Positions 1-7,690 of a stretch of 64,000 bases of DNA are shown here, in pieces. The position numbers and the translations under genes are program-made. Location: positions 62,001 to 126,000 of the forward strand of contig NZ_JACIIV010000012.1 in the NCBI RefSeq assembly GCF_014205635.1, given 5' to 3'. The notes under the pieces were generated by a model. That model did no database searches. It had not been told where the DNA came from and saw only the letters and a program-made list of their open reading frames with translations. The number at the start of each line of letters is the position of its first letter. Positions within the stretch are counted from its first letter, which is position 1. The DNA is from Polymorphobacter multimanifer. GTDB lineage: Bacteria; Pseudomonadota; Alphaproteobacteria; Sphingomonadales; Sphingomonadaceae.

Positions 1-116
1 AGACGCGCGCCGACAGCTTGGCAGGGTGCTTGACGCATTCGGCCGGGTGTCGATGCAGTGCTGGCGGATGTTTCGCGGGTGCAGCGTTCGAAGTGATCCA
101 CAGGGGTTTTCCCATC

Positions 117-410
117 TTGGCCGAAGACAGCAAGCCTGATGATGCGCTCGCAAGGCGCATCGCGGCGGCAAGAGCGGCCGAAGCGGGGAAGCGCGACGAA
201 ACCAAGCGGGCGGAAAGCGCCAGCTGGTCGGTCGCTACCGAATTCGTGGGTGCGATGCTGGCGGGTGGTTTCATCGGCTGGTTCATCGACCGGCAGTTCG
301 ATACTGGCCCCTGGGGTTTGATCGGGCTGCTGCTGCTCGGGTTCGTGACCGGGCTGCGCAATGTCCTGCGCAAGCAGGATTCCGGGCAGACACCGGAGAA
401 TGAGGAGTAA
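117..410 (+). CDS. atpI: AtpI-like F0 ATP synthase accessory protein
   Basis: First gene of an F0 ATP synthase operon. The protein has a charged, Ala/Arg/Glu-rich N-terminus of about 40 residues, then two hydrophobic segments (around SVATEFVGAMLAGGFIGWFID and GLIGLLLLGFVTGLRNV) with a short loop, the AtpI/Mg-transport accessory layout. AtpI helps assemble the c-ring and is not part of the final enzyme. I place the start at a TTG at 117, because AGGGG at 102-106 lies 10 bases ahead and the upstream in-frame sequence does not look like protein. The reading frame is open back to 18, so a longer product is formally possible. The gene ends two bases before the ATG of atpB. Confidence 0.8.
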   Translation: MAEDSKPDDALARRIAAARAAEAGKRDETKRAESASWSVATEFVGAMLAGGFIGWFIDRQFDTGPWGLIGLLLLGFVTGLRNVLRKQDSGQTPENEE

Positions 411-411
411 C

Positions 412-1164
412 ATGGCCAACCCGATGCAGCAGTTCGAGATCGAGCGCATAGGCGCGCCGATCATCGTCGCCGGGCAGGACCTGTCGTTCACCAACAGCGC
501 ATTGTGGATGCTGCTGGCGATGCTCACTGTTGCCGCGTTCCTGTTCATCGGCACCGCGCGCCCGCAGCTGGTGCCGGGCCGCGCCCAGGCTGCTGTCGAA
601 TACATGTACGAATTCATCACCGACATGGTGCGCGAGAATGTCGGTCGCGAGGGCCTTCGCTATGCGCCGCTCATCTTTGCGCTCTTTGTGTTCGTGCTGG
701 CGTGCAACCTGCTCGGCATGGTGCCGTTCGTGCACAGCTTCACGCCGACGAGCCATATTGCCGTGACGCTGGGGCTGGCGACGATCGTGTTCGTTCTTGT
801 GCTGGTGGTCGGGTTTGCGCGGCACGGGCTGCACTTCTTCTCGCTGTTCCTGCCCGAAGGCACGCCCTTGTTCGTGCTGCCGCTGGTGGCGGTGATCGAG
901 TTCCTGTCCTTCCTGTCGCGCCCGTTCACGCTCGCCATCCGGCTTTTCGCCAACATGACCGCAGGCCATGTGCTGCTGAAGGTCGTGGGCGGCTTTGTGG
1001 TGACGCTGGGCAGCATCGAGGCGCTTCCCTATGTGTTCGGGCTGGTGCCGCTTTCGGTCAACGTCGCGCTGACCGCGCTCGAGCTGCTGATTGCGCTGGT
1101 GCAGGCCTATGTGTTTGCACTGCTCACTTCGATCTACCTCAACGATGCAGTGAATTTGCACTGA
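412..1164 (+). CDS. atpB: F0F1 ATP synthase subunit a
   Basis: Subunit a of the F0 motor, the membrane stator that forms the two proton half-channels next to the c-ring. 250 residues with five to six membrane helices. The family hallmark is present: the helix with AIRLFANMTAGHVLL, whose Arg is the essential residue facing the c-ring carboxylate, followed by the final helix ALVQAYVFALLTSIYL. The start is the ATG at 412, preceded by GAGGAG inside the end of atpI; an upstream in-frame start at 361 would add an implausible Arg-rich tail. Downstream subunits follow directly. The F1 genes are not in this window, as expected in alphaproteobacteria where the F0 and F1 operons are separate. Confidence 0.96.
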   Translation: MANPMQQFEIERIGAPIIVAGQDLSFTNSALWMLLAMLTVAAFLFIGTARPQLVPGRAQAAVEYMYEFITDMVRENVGREGLRYAPLIFALFVFVLACNLLGMVPFVHSFTPTSHIAVTLGLATIVFVLVLVVGFARHGLHFFSLFLPEGTPLFVLPLVAVIEFLSFLSRPFTLAIRLFANMTAGHVLLKVVGGFVVTLGSIEALPYVFGLVPLSVNVALTALELLIALVQAYVFALLTSIYLNDAVNLH

Positions 1165-1193
1165 CAACTGGTTTCAACGGAAGGACTTTTTAA

Positions 1194-1418
1194 ATGGACG
1201 TCGCATCTGCAAAGCTTATTGCTGCCGGTCTTGCCGCCATGGGTGCCGGCTTCGCAGCCATCGGCGTGGGCCTCATCTTCGGCATGTTCCTCCAGGGCGC
1301 ATTGCGCAATCCGGCTGCTGCCGACAAGCTCGGCGCCCGCCTGATCTTCGGCTTCGCCGTGACCGAAGCGCTCGGCCTGATCGCTGCGGTGGTTGCGCTC
1401 GCCCTCGCCTTCGGCTGA
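1194..1418 (+). CDS. atpE: F0F1 ATP synthase subunit c
   Basis: The rotor-ring subunit: a 74-residue hairpin of two membrane helices. Helix 1 carries the Gly-rich packing motif (GAGFAAIGVGLIFG, about residues 17-30). The polar loop has Arg38-Asn39-Pro40, and helix 2 carries the proton-binding carboxylate Glu58 in FAVTEALGL. The residue is Glu, and I see no extra polar Na+-ligand pattern, so a proton-coupled ring is the simplest reading. It starts at ATG with AAGGA upstream and lies 29 bases after atpB. Confidence 0.97.
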   Translation: MDVASAKLIAAGLAAMGAGFAAIGVGLIFGMFLQGALRNPAAADKLGARLIFGFAVTEALGLIAAVVALALAFG

Positions 1419-1430
1419 GGCTGACCGACC

Positions 1431-1919
1431 GTGCCCCAGTTCGATACATCGACCTTTATCCCGCAGCTGTTCTGGCTGTCGCTGATCTTCGGCGTGCTCT
1501 ATTTTCTGGTGGTGCGCCCCACCCTGCCCAAGGTCGGGCGGGTGATCGATGAGCGGGAAACGCGGGTGAAGGGCGATCTCGACGCGGCGGAAGCCGCAAA
1601 GGGCGCGGCAGATGCCGTGCGCCTTGCCTATGATGAAGGCATGGCGGCGGCGCGCAAGACCGCCCAGGCCGAAGTCGCCACCGCCCGCGCGGCGGCGGCC
1701 AAGGCTGCCGAAGCCCGCATGGCAGCACTTGCTGCCGAGCTTGACGGCAGGACCGATGCTGCAATGGCGACACTGGCCACGGCGCGTGCCGATGCCAGGG
1801 CCGCCCTTGCGGCGACGGCGGCCGACCTGACGGCGGATGCCGTGCGTCGGCTGGCCGGGATCGACGTGACTGCGGCCGATGTGGACGCAGCACTGGCGGA
1901 AGGCGTGCGCCATGGATGA
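1431..1919 (+). CDS. atpF': F0F1 ATP synthase subunit b'
   Basis: The first of two divergent b-type stator subunits, as in alphaproteobacteria and cyanobacteria that use a b/b' heterodimer. 162 residues: an N-terminal FIPQLFWLSLIFGVLYFLVV membrane anchor, then a long Ala/Glu/Arg-rich helix forming the peripheral stalk. The conserved Pro-x-hydrophobic-Pro junction after the anchor is RPTLPKVG. It starts at GTG 1431, 12 bases after atpE. Its last codons overlap the next gene by 8 bases, suggesting translational coupling that would favour equal amounts of the two stalk subunits. Which of the two should be called b and which b' rests on order and length. Confidence 0.92.
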   Translation: MPQFDTSTFIPQLFWLSLIFGVLYFLVVRPTLPKVGRVIDERETRVKGDLDAAEAAKGAADAVRLAYDEGMAAARKTAQAEVATARAAAAKAAEARMAALAAELDGRTDAAMATLATARADARAALAATAADLTADAVRRLAGIDVTAADVDAALAEGVRHG

Positions 1920-2532
1920 GACCGTGCAGAATGACCCCGTGGCGCCGGCGCTCGAAATGCCGGGCGCTTTCGGCGCTGCGCCGCTCGAAGGGGCGGAACT
2001 GATGGCATCGACCGAGGCGGCACCGCACAGCGAGGCTTCCCTGCTGGGGCTCGAGGCGGAAACCTGGGTTTATATCTCGGTTGCGATCTTCATCGTGCTG
2101 GCGATTGTGCTCGGCAAGGTGCCGGCGCGCATTGCCGGCGCGCTCGATGCCCGCATCCTGGCGGTGCGGCGGCAGCTTGATGAGGCCAAGGCACTGCGAG
2201 CCGAAGCCGAAGCCTTGCTTGCCGATGCGCGGGCACGCTCCGAGGCGGCAACGAAGTATGCTGCCGCCATGGTGGCTCGTGCCGAGGCCGAGGCTGCCGA
2301 ACTGATCCGGACCGGCGAGATTGCGGCGGCCGAGACGATTGCCCGGCGGACCGCTGCAGCGGAAGCGCGGATTGCCGCTTCCGAGCGCAGCGCCGAAGCC
2401 GAGCTGAAGTCCGAAGTGGCGCGGCGGGTGACCGCGGCGGCAGCAACGCTCATCGCCACCAAGGGCGACCAGTCGATGCACGACCGACTGACCGAGGATG
2501 CCATCGCCGGGCTGGAACGCCGACTGCATTGA
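1912..2532 (+). CDS. atpF: F0F1 ATP synthase subunit b
   Basis: Second stator subunit, 206 residues. An unusually long N-terminal tail of about 45 residues (acidic, Pro/Ala-rich) precedes the single membrane segment WVYISVAIFIVLAIVLGKVP. A long charged helix follows (ALDARILAVRRQLDEAKALRAEAEALL) that pairs with b' in the peripheral stalk. The start is the ATG at 1912 inside the end of the previous gene. It is the last gene of the F0 operon. The 145 bases after it contain a 12-bp GC palindrome (GCGCCGCGGCGC near 2556) without a clear U-tract, so no confident terminator can be named. Confidence 0.93.
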   Translation: MDETVQNDPVAPALEMPGAFGAAPLEGAELMASTEAAPHSEASLLGLEAETWVYISVAIFIVLAIVLGKVPARIAGALDARILAVRRQLDEAKALRAEAEALLADARARSEAATKYAAAMVARAEAEAAELIRTGEIAAAETIARRTAAAEARIAASERSAEAELKSEVARRVTAAAATLIATKGDQSMHDRLTEDAIAGLERRLH

Positions 2533-2677
2533 GCGCGGCTGGCGGCATTGATTGCGCCGCGGCGCAGCACGTGATAGCGCGCTGCGGATGACGAAACCTT
2601 ATCCGAGCCGACGAGACTGACCCGCCATTGCGTGCGGCGCCGTCTTGTCTTGTCGTTTCCGGAAAGAATTCACCTTC

Positions 2678-3196
2678 ATGTTTGAACTGATGACCGCGCA
2701 GGCGACAGACCTGCCCGATATTGCAGCGTTGCTCGACGATCGCTTCGGCGTGTCGCGGCACGAGCGCACCGCCTATCGGCTGCGCGACGGGGTGCCGGCA
2801 ATTCCCGAGCTCTGCCTGGTGGCGCGTGATGGCGATGGTCTCGCCGGATCGGTGCAGTGCTGGCCGCTGATGCTGGATGGCGAGGACGGACGTTGGCCGC
2901 TCGTGCTGCTGGGGCCGGTCGCGGTGGCGCGGCGGGCCGAGGGGCTTGGCCTTGGCTCGCAGTTGATGACATCGGTGTTGGCGCTGGCGGATGCGGCAGG
3001 CTTTTTCCCGCAACTGCTGATCGGCGATGCTGCTTATTATGGCCGCTTCGGCTTTGTGGCTGGTGCCGGCCTGCACTGGCATCTGCCGGGACCGGTGGAG
3101 CGCGAGCGGCTGTTGCTGCGAGGCGATCTGAAGGGGCTTCCGGCGGGAGGAACGCTCGGGCCCGCACTTGCAGGATCGTCGCGGGCAGCGGCCTGA
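2678..3196 (+). CDS. GNAT-family N-acetyltransferase (YhbS-like)
   Basis: 172 residues with a GNAT fold. An N-terminal TAQATDLPDIAALLDDRFG leads into strand 1. A central LVLLGPVAVARRAEGLGLGSQLM segment forms motif A, the acetyl-CoA pyrophosphate loop of R/Q-x-x-G-x-G/A type, here Arg-Ala-Glu-Gly-Leu-Gly-Leu-Gly. A C-terminal YYGRFGF motif is typical of the YhbS branch. The acceptor substrate cannot be inferred. I chose ATG 2678 over an in-frame TTG at 2645 because GGAAAG lies 11 bases ahead; ATG 2690 is a third option. It stands alone between the ATP synthase operon and the DUF1285 operon. Confidence 0.85.
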   Translation: MFELMTAQATDLPDIAALLDDRFGVSRHERTAYRLRDGVPAIPELCLVARDGDGLAGSVQCWPLMLDGEDGRWPLVLLGPVAVARRAEGLGLGSQLMTSVLALADAAGFFPQLLIGDAAYYGRFGFVAGAGLHWHLPGPVERERLLLRGDLKGLPAGGTLGPALAGSSRAAA

Positions 3197-3244
3197 CGCG
3201 ATTCGCGCCATGACGATGGCCGGCGCGGGCGGTATGAAGACCTC

Positions 3245-3808
3245 ATGAGTGATGAACAGACAGATTCGGCGCACGGCTCGCTGGCAGCGCTTGCTGCGGC
3301 GGTGAGCGCAAAGGCGCTTCCCCCCGTGCATCTCTGGCACCCCGAGCGGTGCGGGGACAGCGAGATGCGGATCGCAGTCGATGGCACCTGGTTTCACCAG
3401 GGGACGCCGATCGGGCGGCCGGCGCTGGTCCAGCTGTTTTCGACGATCCTGCGCCGCGAGCCCGATGGCTCGTTCGTGCTGGTGACACCGCATGAGAAGC
3501 TGGACATTGCCGTGGAGGATGCTCCCTTTGTGGCGGTGGAGGTGCAATCGATCGGCAGCGGCGAGGAACGACGGCTGATCTTCCGGCTGAACACCGAGAC
3601 GCTGGTCGAGGCCGGTCCGGACCATCCGCTGCGGGTGGATGTGGCGGCGGATGGGACACCGCGGCCGTATCTGCTGGTGCGCGATGGACTCGAGGCGCTG
3701 GTGGCGCGGCCGGTGTTTTATGAGCTGGCGGATATGGCGCTGGCGGAGGATGCACTGGTACCGCGGCTTTGGGCCGGGGGCGCCTGCTTCCCGTTCGGGC
3801 AGAGCTGA
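3245..3808 (+). CDS. DUF1285 domain-containing protein
   Basis: 187 residues matching the DUF1285 layout: a PPVHLWHPERCGDSEMRIAVDGTWFHQGTPIGRPALVQLF opening, then a beta-rich body with FVLVTPHEKLDIAVEDAPFVAVEV. No biochemical function is established for the family. In alphaproteobacteria it is usually found beside a CoA-type Nudix hydrolase and the CCA-adding enzyme, exactly as here. Its TGA stop overlaps the ATG of the Nudix gene by one base, so the three genes are almost certainly one operon with coupled translation. Confidence 0.85.
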   Translation: MSDEQTDSAHGSLAALAAAVSAKALPPVHLWHPERCGDSEMRIAVDGTWFHQGTPIGRPALVQLFSTILRREPDGSFVLVTPHEKLDIAVEDAPFVAVEVQSIGSGEERRLIFRLNTETLVEAGPDHPLRVDVAADGTPRPYLLVRDGLEALVARPVFYELADMALAEDALVPRLWAGGACFPFGQS

Positions 3809-4410
3809 TGCCGATCGAGGCGTTGCGGGCAGCTCTGCTCGCCGGCGCTTCGGCGGATGGTTTTGGTGGCGATCATGCAGTTTCGGGCCATCCGGAAGAG
3901 CCGCCGGAAATCCGGGGGGCGCTGGCGCGCGCGGCGGTGCTGATGGCGGTGACGACCGAGCGGGAGCCGCAGCTGCTGTTGACCCGGCGCCAGGCGCATC
4001 TGAAGCGCCATGCCGGGCAGATCGCTTTTCCCGGCGGCCGGATGGACGCCGGGGATGCATCGCTGGTGGTGACGGCGCTGCGCGAGGCGGAGGAAGAAGT
4101 GGCGCTGGCGCGCGAGCATGTCGAGGTGCTGGGGATGCTCGAGAATTACACCACCGGGACGGGATTTGCGGTGACGCCGGTGGTGGGGCTGGTGCCGCCG
4201 GGGCTGCTGCTGCATGCGCACGCCGGGGAGGTGGCAGAGATGTTCCATGTGCCGTTGGCGCATGTGCTCGATCCGCGCAACCATGAGTTGCGGATGGGCG
4301 AGTGGCTGGGCAAGCCGCGGCGGACCTTCGTCATCCGCCACGGCGGGCGCGAGATCTGGGGGGCGACGGCGGGGATGATCGTCAATCTGTCGAAGCGGAT
4401 ACGGCTGTGA
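3808..4410 (+). CDS. Nudix hydrolase, CoA pyrophosphatase type
   Basis: 200 residues. The Nudix box lies at about 76-98: GG...LREAEEEV, with Arg92, Glu93, Glu96 and Glu97 supplying metal ligands and catalytic base. The preceding LLTRRQAHLKRHAGQIAFPGGR is the signature of the NudL/CoA diphosphatase branch, which cleaves coenzyme A derivatives to 4'-phosphopantetheine and 3',5'-ADP. The start is the ATG at 3808, overlapping the previous stop (TGATG). Its own TGA overlaps the GTG start of the CCA gene. Substrate assignment rests on the family motif only. Confidence 0.88.
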   Translation: MPIEALRAALLAGASADGFGGDHAVSGHPEEPPEIRGALARAAVLMAVTTEREPQLLLTRRQAHLKRHAGQIAFPGGRMDAGDASLVVTALREAEEEVALAREHVEVLGMLENYTTGTGFAVTPVVGLVPPGLLLHAHAGEVAEMFHVPLAHVLDPRNHELRMGEWLGKPRRTFVIRHGGREIWGATAGMIVNLSKRIRL

Positions 4411-5594
4411 AATTGCCGATCCCGGCCTGGGTGGGCACCGAGGACGGGAAGGCGCTGCTGGCTGCGCTCGATGCCGAGGCCGGCACCAGCCGGTTGGTGG
4501 GCGGCAGCGTGCGCGACCCGCTGCTCGGACTGGAGGCTGCCGACATCGATCTTGCGACAGCACTTGCACCGCACGAGGTGATGGCGCGGCTGCGGGCGGC
4601 GGGGCTGAAGGCGTTTCCGACCGGGCTGGCGCATGGCACGGTGACGGCTGTGGCCGGCGGCATCAAGGCCGAGGTGACGACGCTGCGCCATGATGTGACG
4701 ACCGATGGCCGGCGGGCCGAAGTGGTGTTCACCGATGACTGGCAGGCGGATGCGGCGCGGCGGGATTTCACGATCAACGCGCTTTATGCGCGGCTGCCAG
4801 GCGGGGAGATCGACGACTGGTTCGGGGGGTTGGAGGACCTTGCGGCGCGGCGAGTGCGGTTCATCGGCGATCCGATGGCACGCATTGCCGAGGACCATTT
4901 GCGGATCTTGCGCTTCTTCCGCTTTTCGTCGCGGTTCGGGCAGGGGATGGATGCCGAAGGGCTGGCAGCTTGTGCGGCGCGTGCCAATGACCTGATGGCG
5001 CTCTCGCGCGAGCGGGTGGCGCTGGAGCTTCGGGGGCTGCTGCTGGTGGCCGATCCGCTGCCGGTGCTGGTGCTGATGATCGAGCACGGCATCTGGCGGC
5101 CGGTGCTTCCGGAGATCGGTCGGCAGGACGCGCTGGGTCGGTTGGCGGTGCTGATGGCGAGCGAAGCTGCACTCGGGCTTGCGCCGGACTGGCGCCGGCG
5201 GCTGGCGGCATTGTTGCCGGCCGATGCAAAGATGGCCGATGCGGTGGCGGCGCGGCTTCGTCTGTCCAACGCCGACCGGATGCGTGTGGCACGGGCGGTA
5301 CTGCCGGCTGATTCGATGCCGGTTTATGCCGCAGCCTGGGCGGTGGGGGCCGATGTGCTGCTAGATCGGCTGCTGATGGCGGGCCGGGTCGAGGATGCGC
5401 GGCAACTGCTGGCCTGGGAGCGACCACGCATGCCGGTATCGGGCAAGGACTTCGTTGCGCGCGGGGTGGGGCCAGGGCCGGACGTGGCGGCGCGGCTCGT
5501 GCGCTTCGAACGCGAATGGGTGGCGGCAGGATTTCCGATGGATGCGGACGCCGTCGCAACATTGGTCGACCGGGCGATGGCTGCAGCGTTGTAG
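4407..5594 (+). CDS. cca: CCA tRNA nucleotidyltransferase
   Basis: Class II CCA-adding enzyme, adding or repairing the 3' CCA of tRNAs with CTP and ATP. 395 residues. The nucleotidyltransferase head has GGSVRD (32-37), the metal-binding DxD as Asp46-Ile-Asp48, and RRDFTINAL (118-126). GDPMARIAEDHLRILRFFRF follows, marking the neck. The C-terminal helical body binds tRNA. The GTG start at 4407 overlaps the Nudix stop as GTGA, so translation is coupled. The one tRNA seen in this window already encodes its CCA, so here the enzyme would mainly repair. Confidence 0.95.
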   Translation: MKLPIPAWVGTEDGKALLAALDAEAGTSRLVGGSVRDPLLGLEAADIDLATALAPHEVMARLRAAGLKAFPTGLAHGTVTAVAGGIKAEVTTLRHDVTTDGRRAEVVFTDDWQADAARRDFTINALYARLPGGEIDDWFGGLEDLAARRVRFIGDPMARIAEDHLRILRFFRFSSRFGQGMDAEGLAACAARANDLMALSRERVALELRGLLLVADPLPVLVLMIEHGIWRPVLPEIGRQDALGRLAVLMASEAALGLAPDWRRRLAALLPADAKMADAVAARLRLSNADRMRVARAVLPADSMPVYAAAWAVGADVLLDRLLMAGRVEDARQLLAWERPRMPVSGKDFVARGVGPGPDVAARLVRFEREWVAAGFPMDADAVATLVDRAMAAAL

Positions 5595-5598
5595 CGGG

Positions 5599-5629
5599 GC
5601 CCGCCCGACGTGGGGAACGCCGGGCGGGC
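5599..5629. terminator. Hairpin between convergent genes (possible bidirectional terminator)
   Basis: GCCCGCCCG at 5599-5607 pairs perfectly with CGGGCGGGC at 5621-5629 around a 13-base loop. It sits just after the CCA gene stop and just before the stop of the convergent DUF2383 gene. There is no U-tract on either side, so intrinsic termination is only a possibility. Confidence 0.4.
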
Positions 5630-5635
5630 AGGCTG

Positions 5636-6097
5636 TCAGTTGGCCTGGTTCGCGTGCTTCATCGCGCTGAACGTATCGTGCCCTGCGCGGACCGACGCAT
5701 AGGCCTTCTCGACGACAGCGCGGGTGTTGGTGCTGATGTCGGCCGTCATCGCATCTTCATACTTGGCCTTGATGACGTCTTCACCGGCTTCTACTTCTTC
5801 GATCACCCGGGCGCGGCTCGAGCCGAAGACGCTTTTCAGTCGAAGGAAGCTGCGATGGGCGCCGGCAAGGATCGAACCATCGTCCTCGGGTTCGCCGCCG
5901 AGCAGCGAAACCTGCGACCGCAGATCGGTGACGGCGATGCGACGCTCGTTGCCGAAGCGGCGGAAGAGATCGGCGAGGTCGGCGCTTTCGGCGTCGTTCT
6001 GCGCGGTCTCGGCAGCCTGTTCATAGCCATCGGCCGAATCGATGGTGGTTTCGATTAGATCGTTGAGAATCTTGATGTCGTTGTCCTGGGTGGCCAT
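5636..6097 (-). CDS. DUF2383 four-helix-bundle stress protein
   Basis: 153 residues, strongly acidic and helical. It opens with IKILNDLIETTIDSADGYEQAAETAQN and continues with FGNERRIAVTDLRSQVSLLGGEPEDDGS, the PA2169/DUF2383 ferritin-like pattern. The family is predicted to be a four-helix bundle and often sits among general-stress genes. No metal-ligand set convincing enough to call it an iron store is visible. It is monocistronic and convergent with the CCA operon. Confidence 0.82.
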   Translation of the reverse strand: MATQDNDIKILNDLIETTIDSADGYEQAAETAQNDAESADLADLFRRFGNERRIAVTDLRSQVSLLGGEPEDDGSILAGAHRSFLRLKSVFGSSRARVIEEVEAGEDVIKAKYEDAMTADISTNTRAVVEKAYASVRAGHDTFSAMKHANQAN

Positions 6098-6213
6098 TTG
6101 GCGCTCCTTGTTGAGAGGTGCCGGTGCAACGCGGATTATTGCCCCGCGTTCCGTGACTTACGACGAACCGCCGCATTGCGGGGTCCGGATATCAGCGGCG
6201 CGCTGCGGAGCGG

Positions 6214-6408
6214 TCATGATGCTGCCGGCGGGCGGCCGCGTTTGGGGAGATCCGCCGGGGCGAGGCGAATGCCGCGCCGCGCCAGCGCCTCGCGCAGCAG
6301 CACCTCGATCTCGGCATTGGTGCTGCGCAGGTTGCCGGCTGCGGCGCGCTGGATGGCGTCGTGGAGCGCCGGATCGAGGCGCAGGGCAAAGGCCTTTCGG
6401 TCCGCCAC
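6214..6408 (-). CDS. Arc/RHH-type ribbon-helix-helix DNA-binding protein
   Basis: A 64-residue protein: KAFALRLDPALHDAIQRAAAGNLRSTNAEIEVLLREALARRGI fits the ribbon-helix-helix fold, with a beta strand (KAFALRLD), helix A, a turn with Arg-Ser-Thr-Asn-Ala-Glu, and helix B. A basic Pro/Arg tail follows. It starts at GTG 6408, and the TAG stop of the upstream SPFH gene shares one base with this start, so the two are translationally coupled. RHH dimers bind short palindromes. A perfect 21-bp palindrome lies just upstream of the SPFH gene and is the obvious candidate for autoregulation by this protein. The target assignment is inference. Confidence 0.85.
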   Translation of the reverse strand: MADRKAFALRLDPALHDAIQRAAAGNLRSTNAEIEVLLREALARRGIRLAPADLPKRGRPPAAS

Positions 6409-7286
6409 TATTGGTAGAGGCTCCCGGTGTTGACGACCGGCTGGGCTTCCCGGTCCCCGCAGAGGATGACCATGAGGTTGCTGACCATGGCGGCGCGGCG
6501 CTCGCCATCGAGCTGGATGATGTCGCGCGCGCTGAGCTGCTCGAGCGCCATCTCGACCATTGACACCGCGCCCAGCACCAAAGTTTCGCGCGCCGCGACC
6601 ACGGCCGCGGCCTGTTGCCGGCGGAGCATCGAGCCGGCGATCTCGGGGGCATAGGCGAGATGGGTGAAGCCGCACTCGTCGACGGTGATGCCGGCGACCT
6701 TGAGCCGCTCGATGAGCTCGGTGCGCAGCTCGCCGGCGATCTGCTCATGGTCGCCGCGCAGGGTCACTTCCTTGTGTTCGAAATCGTCATAGGGGTAGCG
6801 CGCACCGATGGTGCGGACGGCAACCTCGACCTGCGCCAGCACGAATTCGGCATAATTGTCGACATCGAAGGTCGCCTGAGCCGTGTCGGTGATGCGCCAG
6901 ACGAGCTGTGCTGCGATCTCGATCGGGTTGCCGCGCAGATCGTTGACCTTGATCTGCTGGCTGATGAGATTGTGGGCGCGGCAGGACACTTTCTTGCGGG
7001 CGATCCAGGGCCAGGTCCAGCGCAGCCCGGTGCCGCGGTCGGTGCCGCGATAGGCGCCGAACAGGGTGAGCACGCCGGCCTCGTTGGGCTGCAGCTTGTA
7101 GAAGCCGAGGATGAGGAAGATGCCCAGGATAGTGACCAGCGGGAGGGCGAGCAGGACCGTCGGATCGTCGGCGGCGACGATGGCACCGAACAGGCCGAGC
7201 AGGATGCTCGCCAGAAGCAAGGCAAGGGCTGGAAAACCGCTGGTGCCGGCGCCGGCGTGCTCGCGGCTGGGCGTGGAGGGTTGCAT
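6408..7286 (-). CDS. SPFH/Band 7 domain membrane protein
   Basis: 292 residues. Two N-terminal membrane helices (FPALALLLASILLGLFGAIV and VLLALPLVTILGIFLILGFY) lead into an SPFH domain starting at LQPNEAGVLTLFGAYRGTDRGTGLRWTWPW. RYPYDDFEHKEVTLRGDHEQIAGELRTELIERLKVAGITVDECGFTHLAYAPEIAGSMLRRQQAAAVVAARE is typical of the slipin/stomatin core. These proteins oligomerise at membranes and organise microdomains or protease complexes; the partner is unknown. GGGGA lies 7 bases before the ATG. The gene is coupled to the RHH gene downstream and preceded by a perfect palindrome. Confidence 0.9.
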   Translation of the reverse strand: MQPSTPSREHAGAGTSGFPALALLLASILLGLFGAIVAADDPTVLLALPLVTILGIFLILGFYKLQPNEAGVLTLFGAYRGTDRGTGLRWTWPWIARKKVSCRAHNLISQQIKVNDLRGNPIEIAAQLVWRITDTAQATFDVDNYAEFVLAQVEVAVRTIGARYPYDDFEHKEVTLRGDHEQIAGELRTELIERLKVAGITVDECGFTHLAYAPEIAGSMLRRQQAAAVVAARETLVLGAVSMVEMALEQLSARDIIQLDGERRAAMVSNLMVILCGDREAQPVVNTGSLYQ

Positions 7287-7303
7287 CGTTCGTCCCCGTT
7301 AAA

Positions 7304-7324
7304 GTGATATCAAATTGATATCAC
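7304..7324. promoter_or_regulatory. Perfect 21-bp palindrome upstream of the SPFH-RHH operon (likely operator)
   Basis: Arms GTGATATCAA (7304-7313) and TTGATATCAC (7315-7324) are exact inverted repeats around a single A at 7314. The site is 18-38 bases upstream of the SPFH start. On the minus strand it overlaps a plausible -10 region (TATCAA, about 16 bases after TTGCAC). This is the right size and place for an RHH-family repressor operator. Confidence 0.8.
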
Positions 7325-7348
7325 ATTCAACGCGGCGTGCAAGATAAC

Positions 7349-7498
7349 TCAGTCGGGGTCCCTGGAGCCGGGGCGATGGTCGTGGTCGACCTCGGCGGGT
7401 TCGGGTGCGGGCAATTGTTCGTACTTGGGCTTGGGGGCGCCGCGTGCCGCAAAGGCGATGACGACGAGCGAAAGCAGCAGCAGGCCGATGATGACCAT
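7349..7498 (-). CDS. Small single-pass membrane protein, second of an overlapping pair
   Basis: A 49-residue reading frame: VIIGLLLLSLVVIAFAARGAPKP near the N-terminus is a clear membrane helix. A Pro/Glu/Asp/His-rich soluble tail follows (about PKYEQLPAPEPAEVDHDHRP). Its ATG at 7498 shares a base with the TGA of the upstream small gene (TGATG), the same coupling seen elsewhere in this genome. Length, hydrophobicity and overlap argue that it is real, although it is below usual gene-calling limits. No family recognised. Confidence 0.6.
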   Translation of the reverse strand: MVIIGLLLLSLVVIAFAARGAPKPKYEQLPAPEPAEVDHDHRPGSRDPD

Positions 7499-7635
7499 CA
7501 GCGTGCCGGCGGATCGGTCGGGTCGACCGGCTTGTCGCGCCGCTTGCGCAGATTGGCGGGGTCCTTGACGATGAGCCGCACGACCCAGGCGCCGAAGGCG
7601 AGGTTGAGGAGGAGGACGATTGCGATGCCGATCAT
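7498..7635 (-). CDS. Small single-pass membrane protein, first of an overlapping pair
   Basis: A 45-residue frame. The N-terminal helix is IGIAIVLLLNLAFGAWVVRLIV, followed by a basic then acidic/Pro tail (KDPANLRKRRDKPVDPTDPP). The ATG at 7635 has AGGG about 9 bases upstream. Its stop overlaps the start of the next small gene. The positive-inside pattern suggests a C-terminus in the cytoplasm. Function unknown. The pair lies between parC and the SPFH promoter and could be expressed with either. Confidence 0.6.
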   Translation of the reverse strand: MIGIAIVLLLNLAFGAWVVRLIVKDPANLRKRRDKPVDPTDPPAR

Positions 7636-7690
7636 GTCGAAACCCTAGCGCGCGGCGGTGGGGGTGGCGAGAGGTTGTGGTTGTCGCGGG

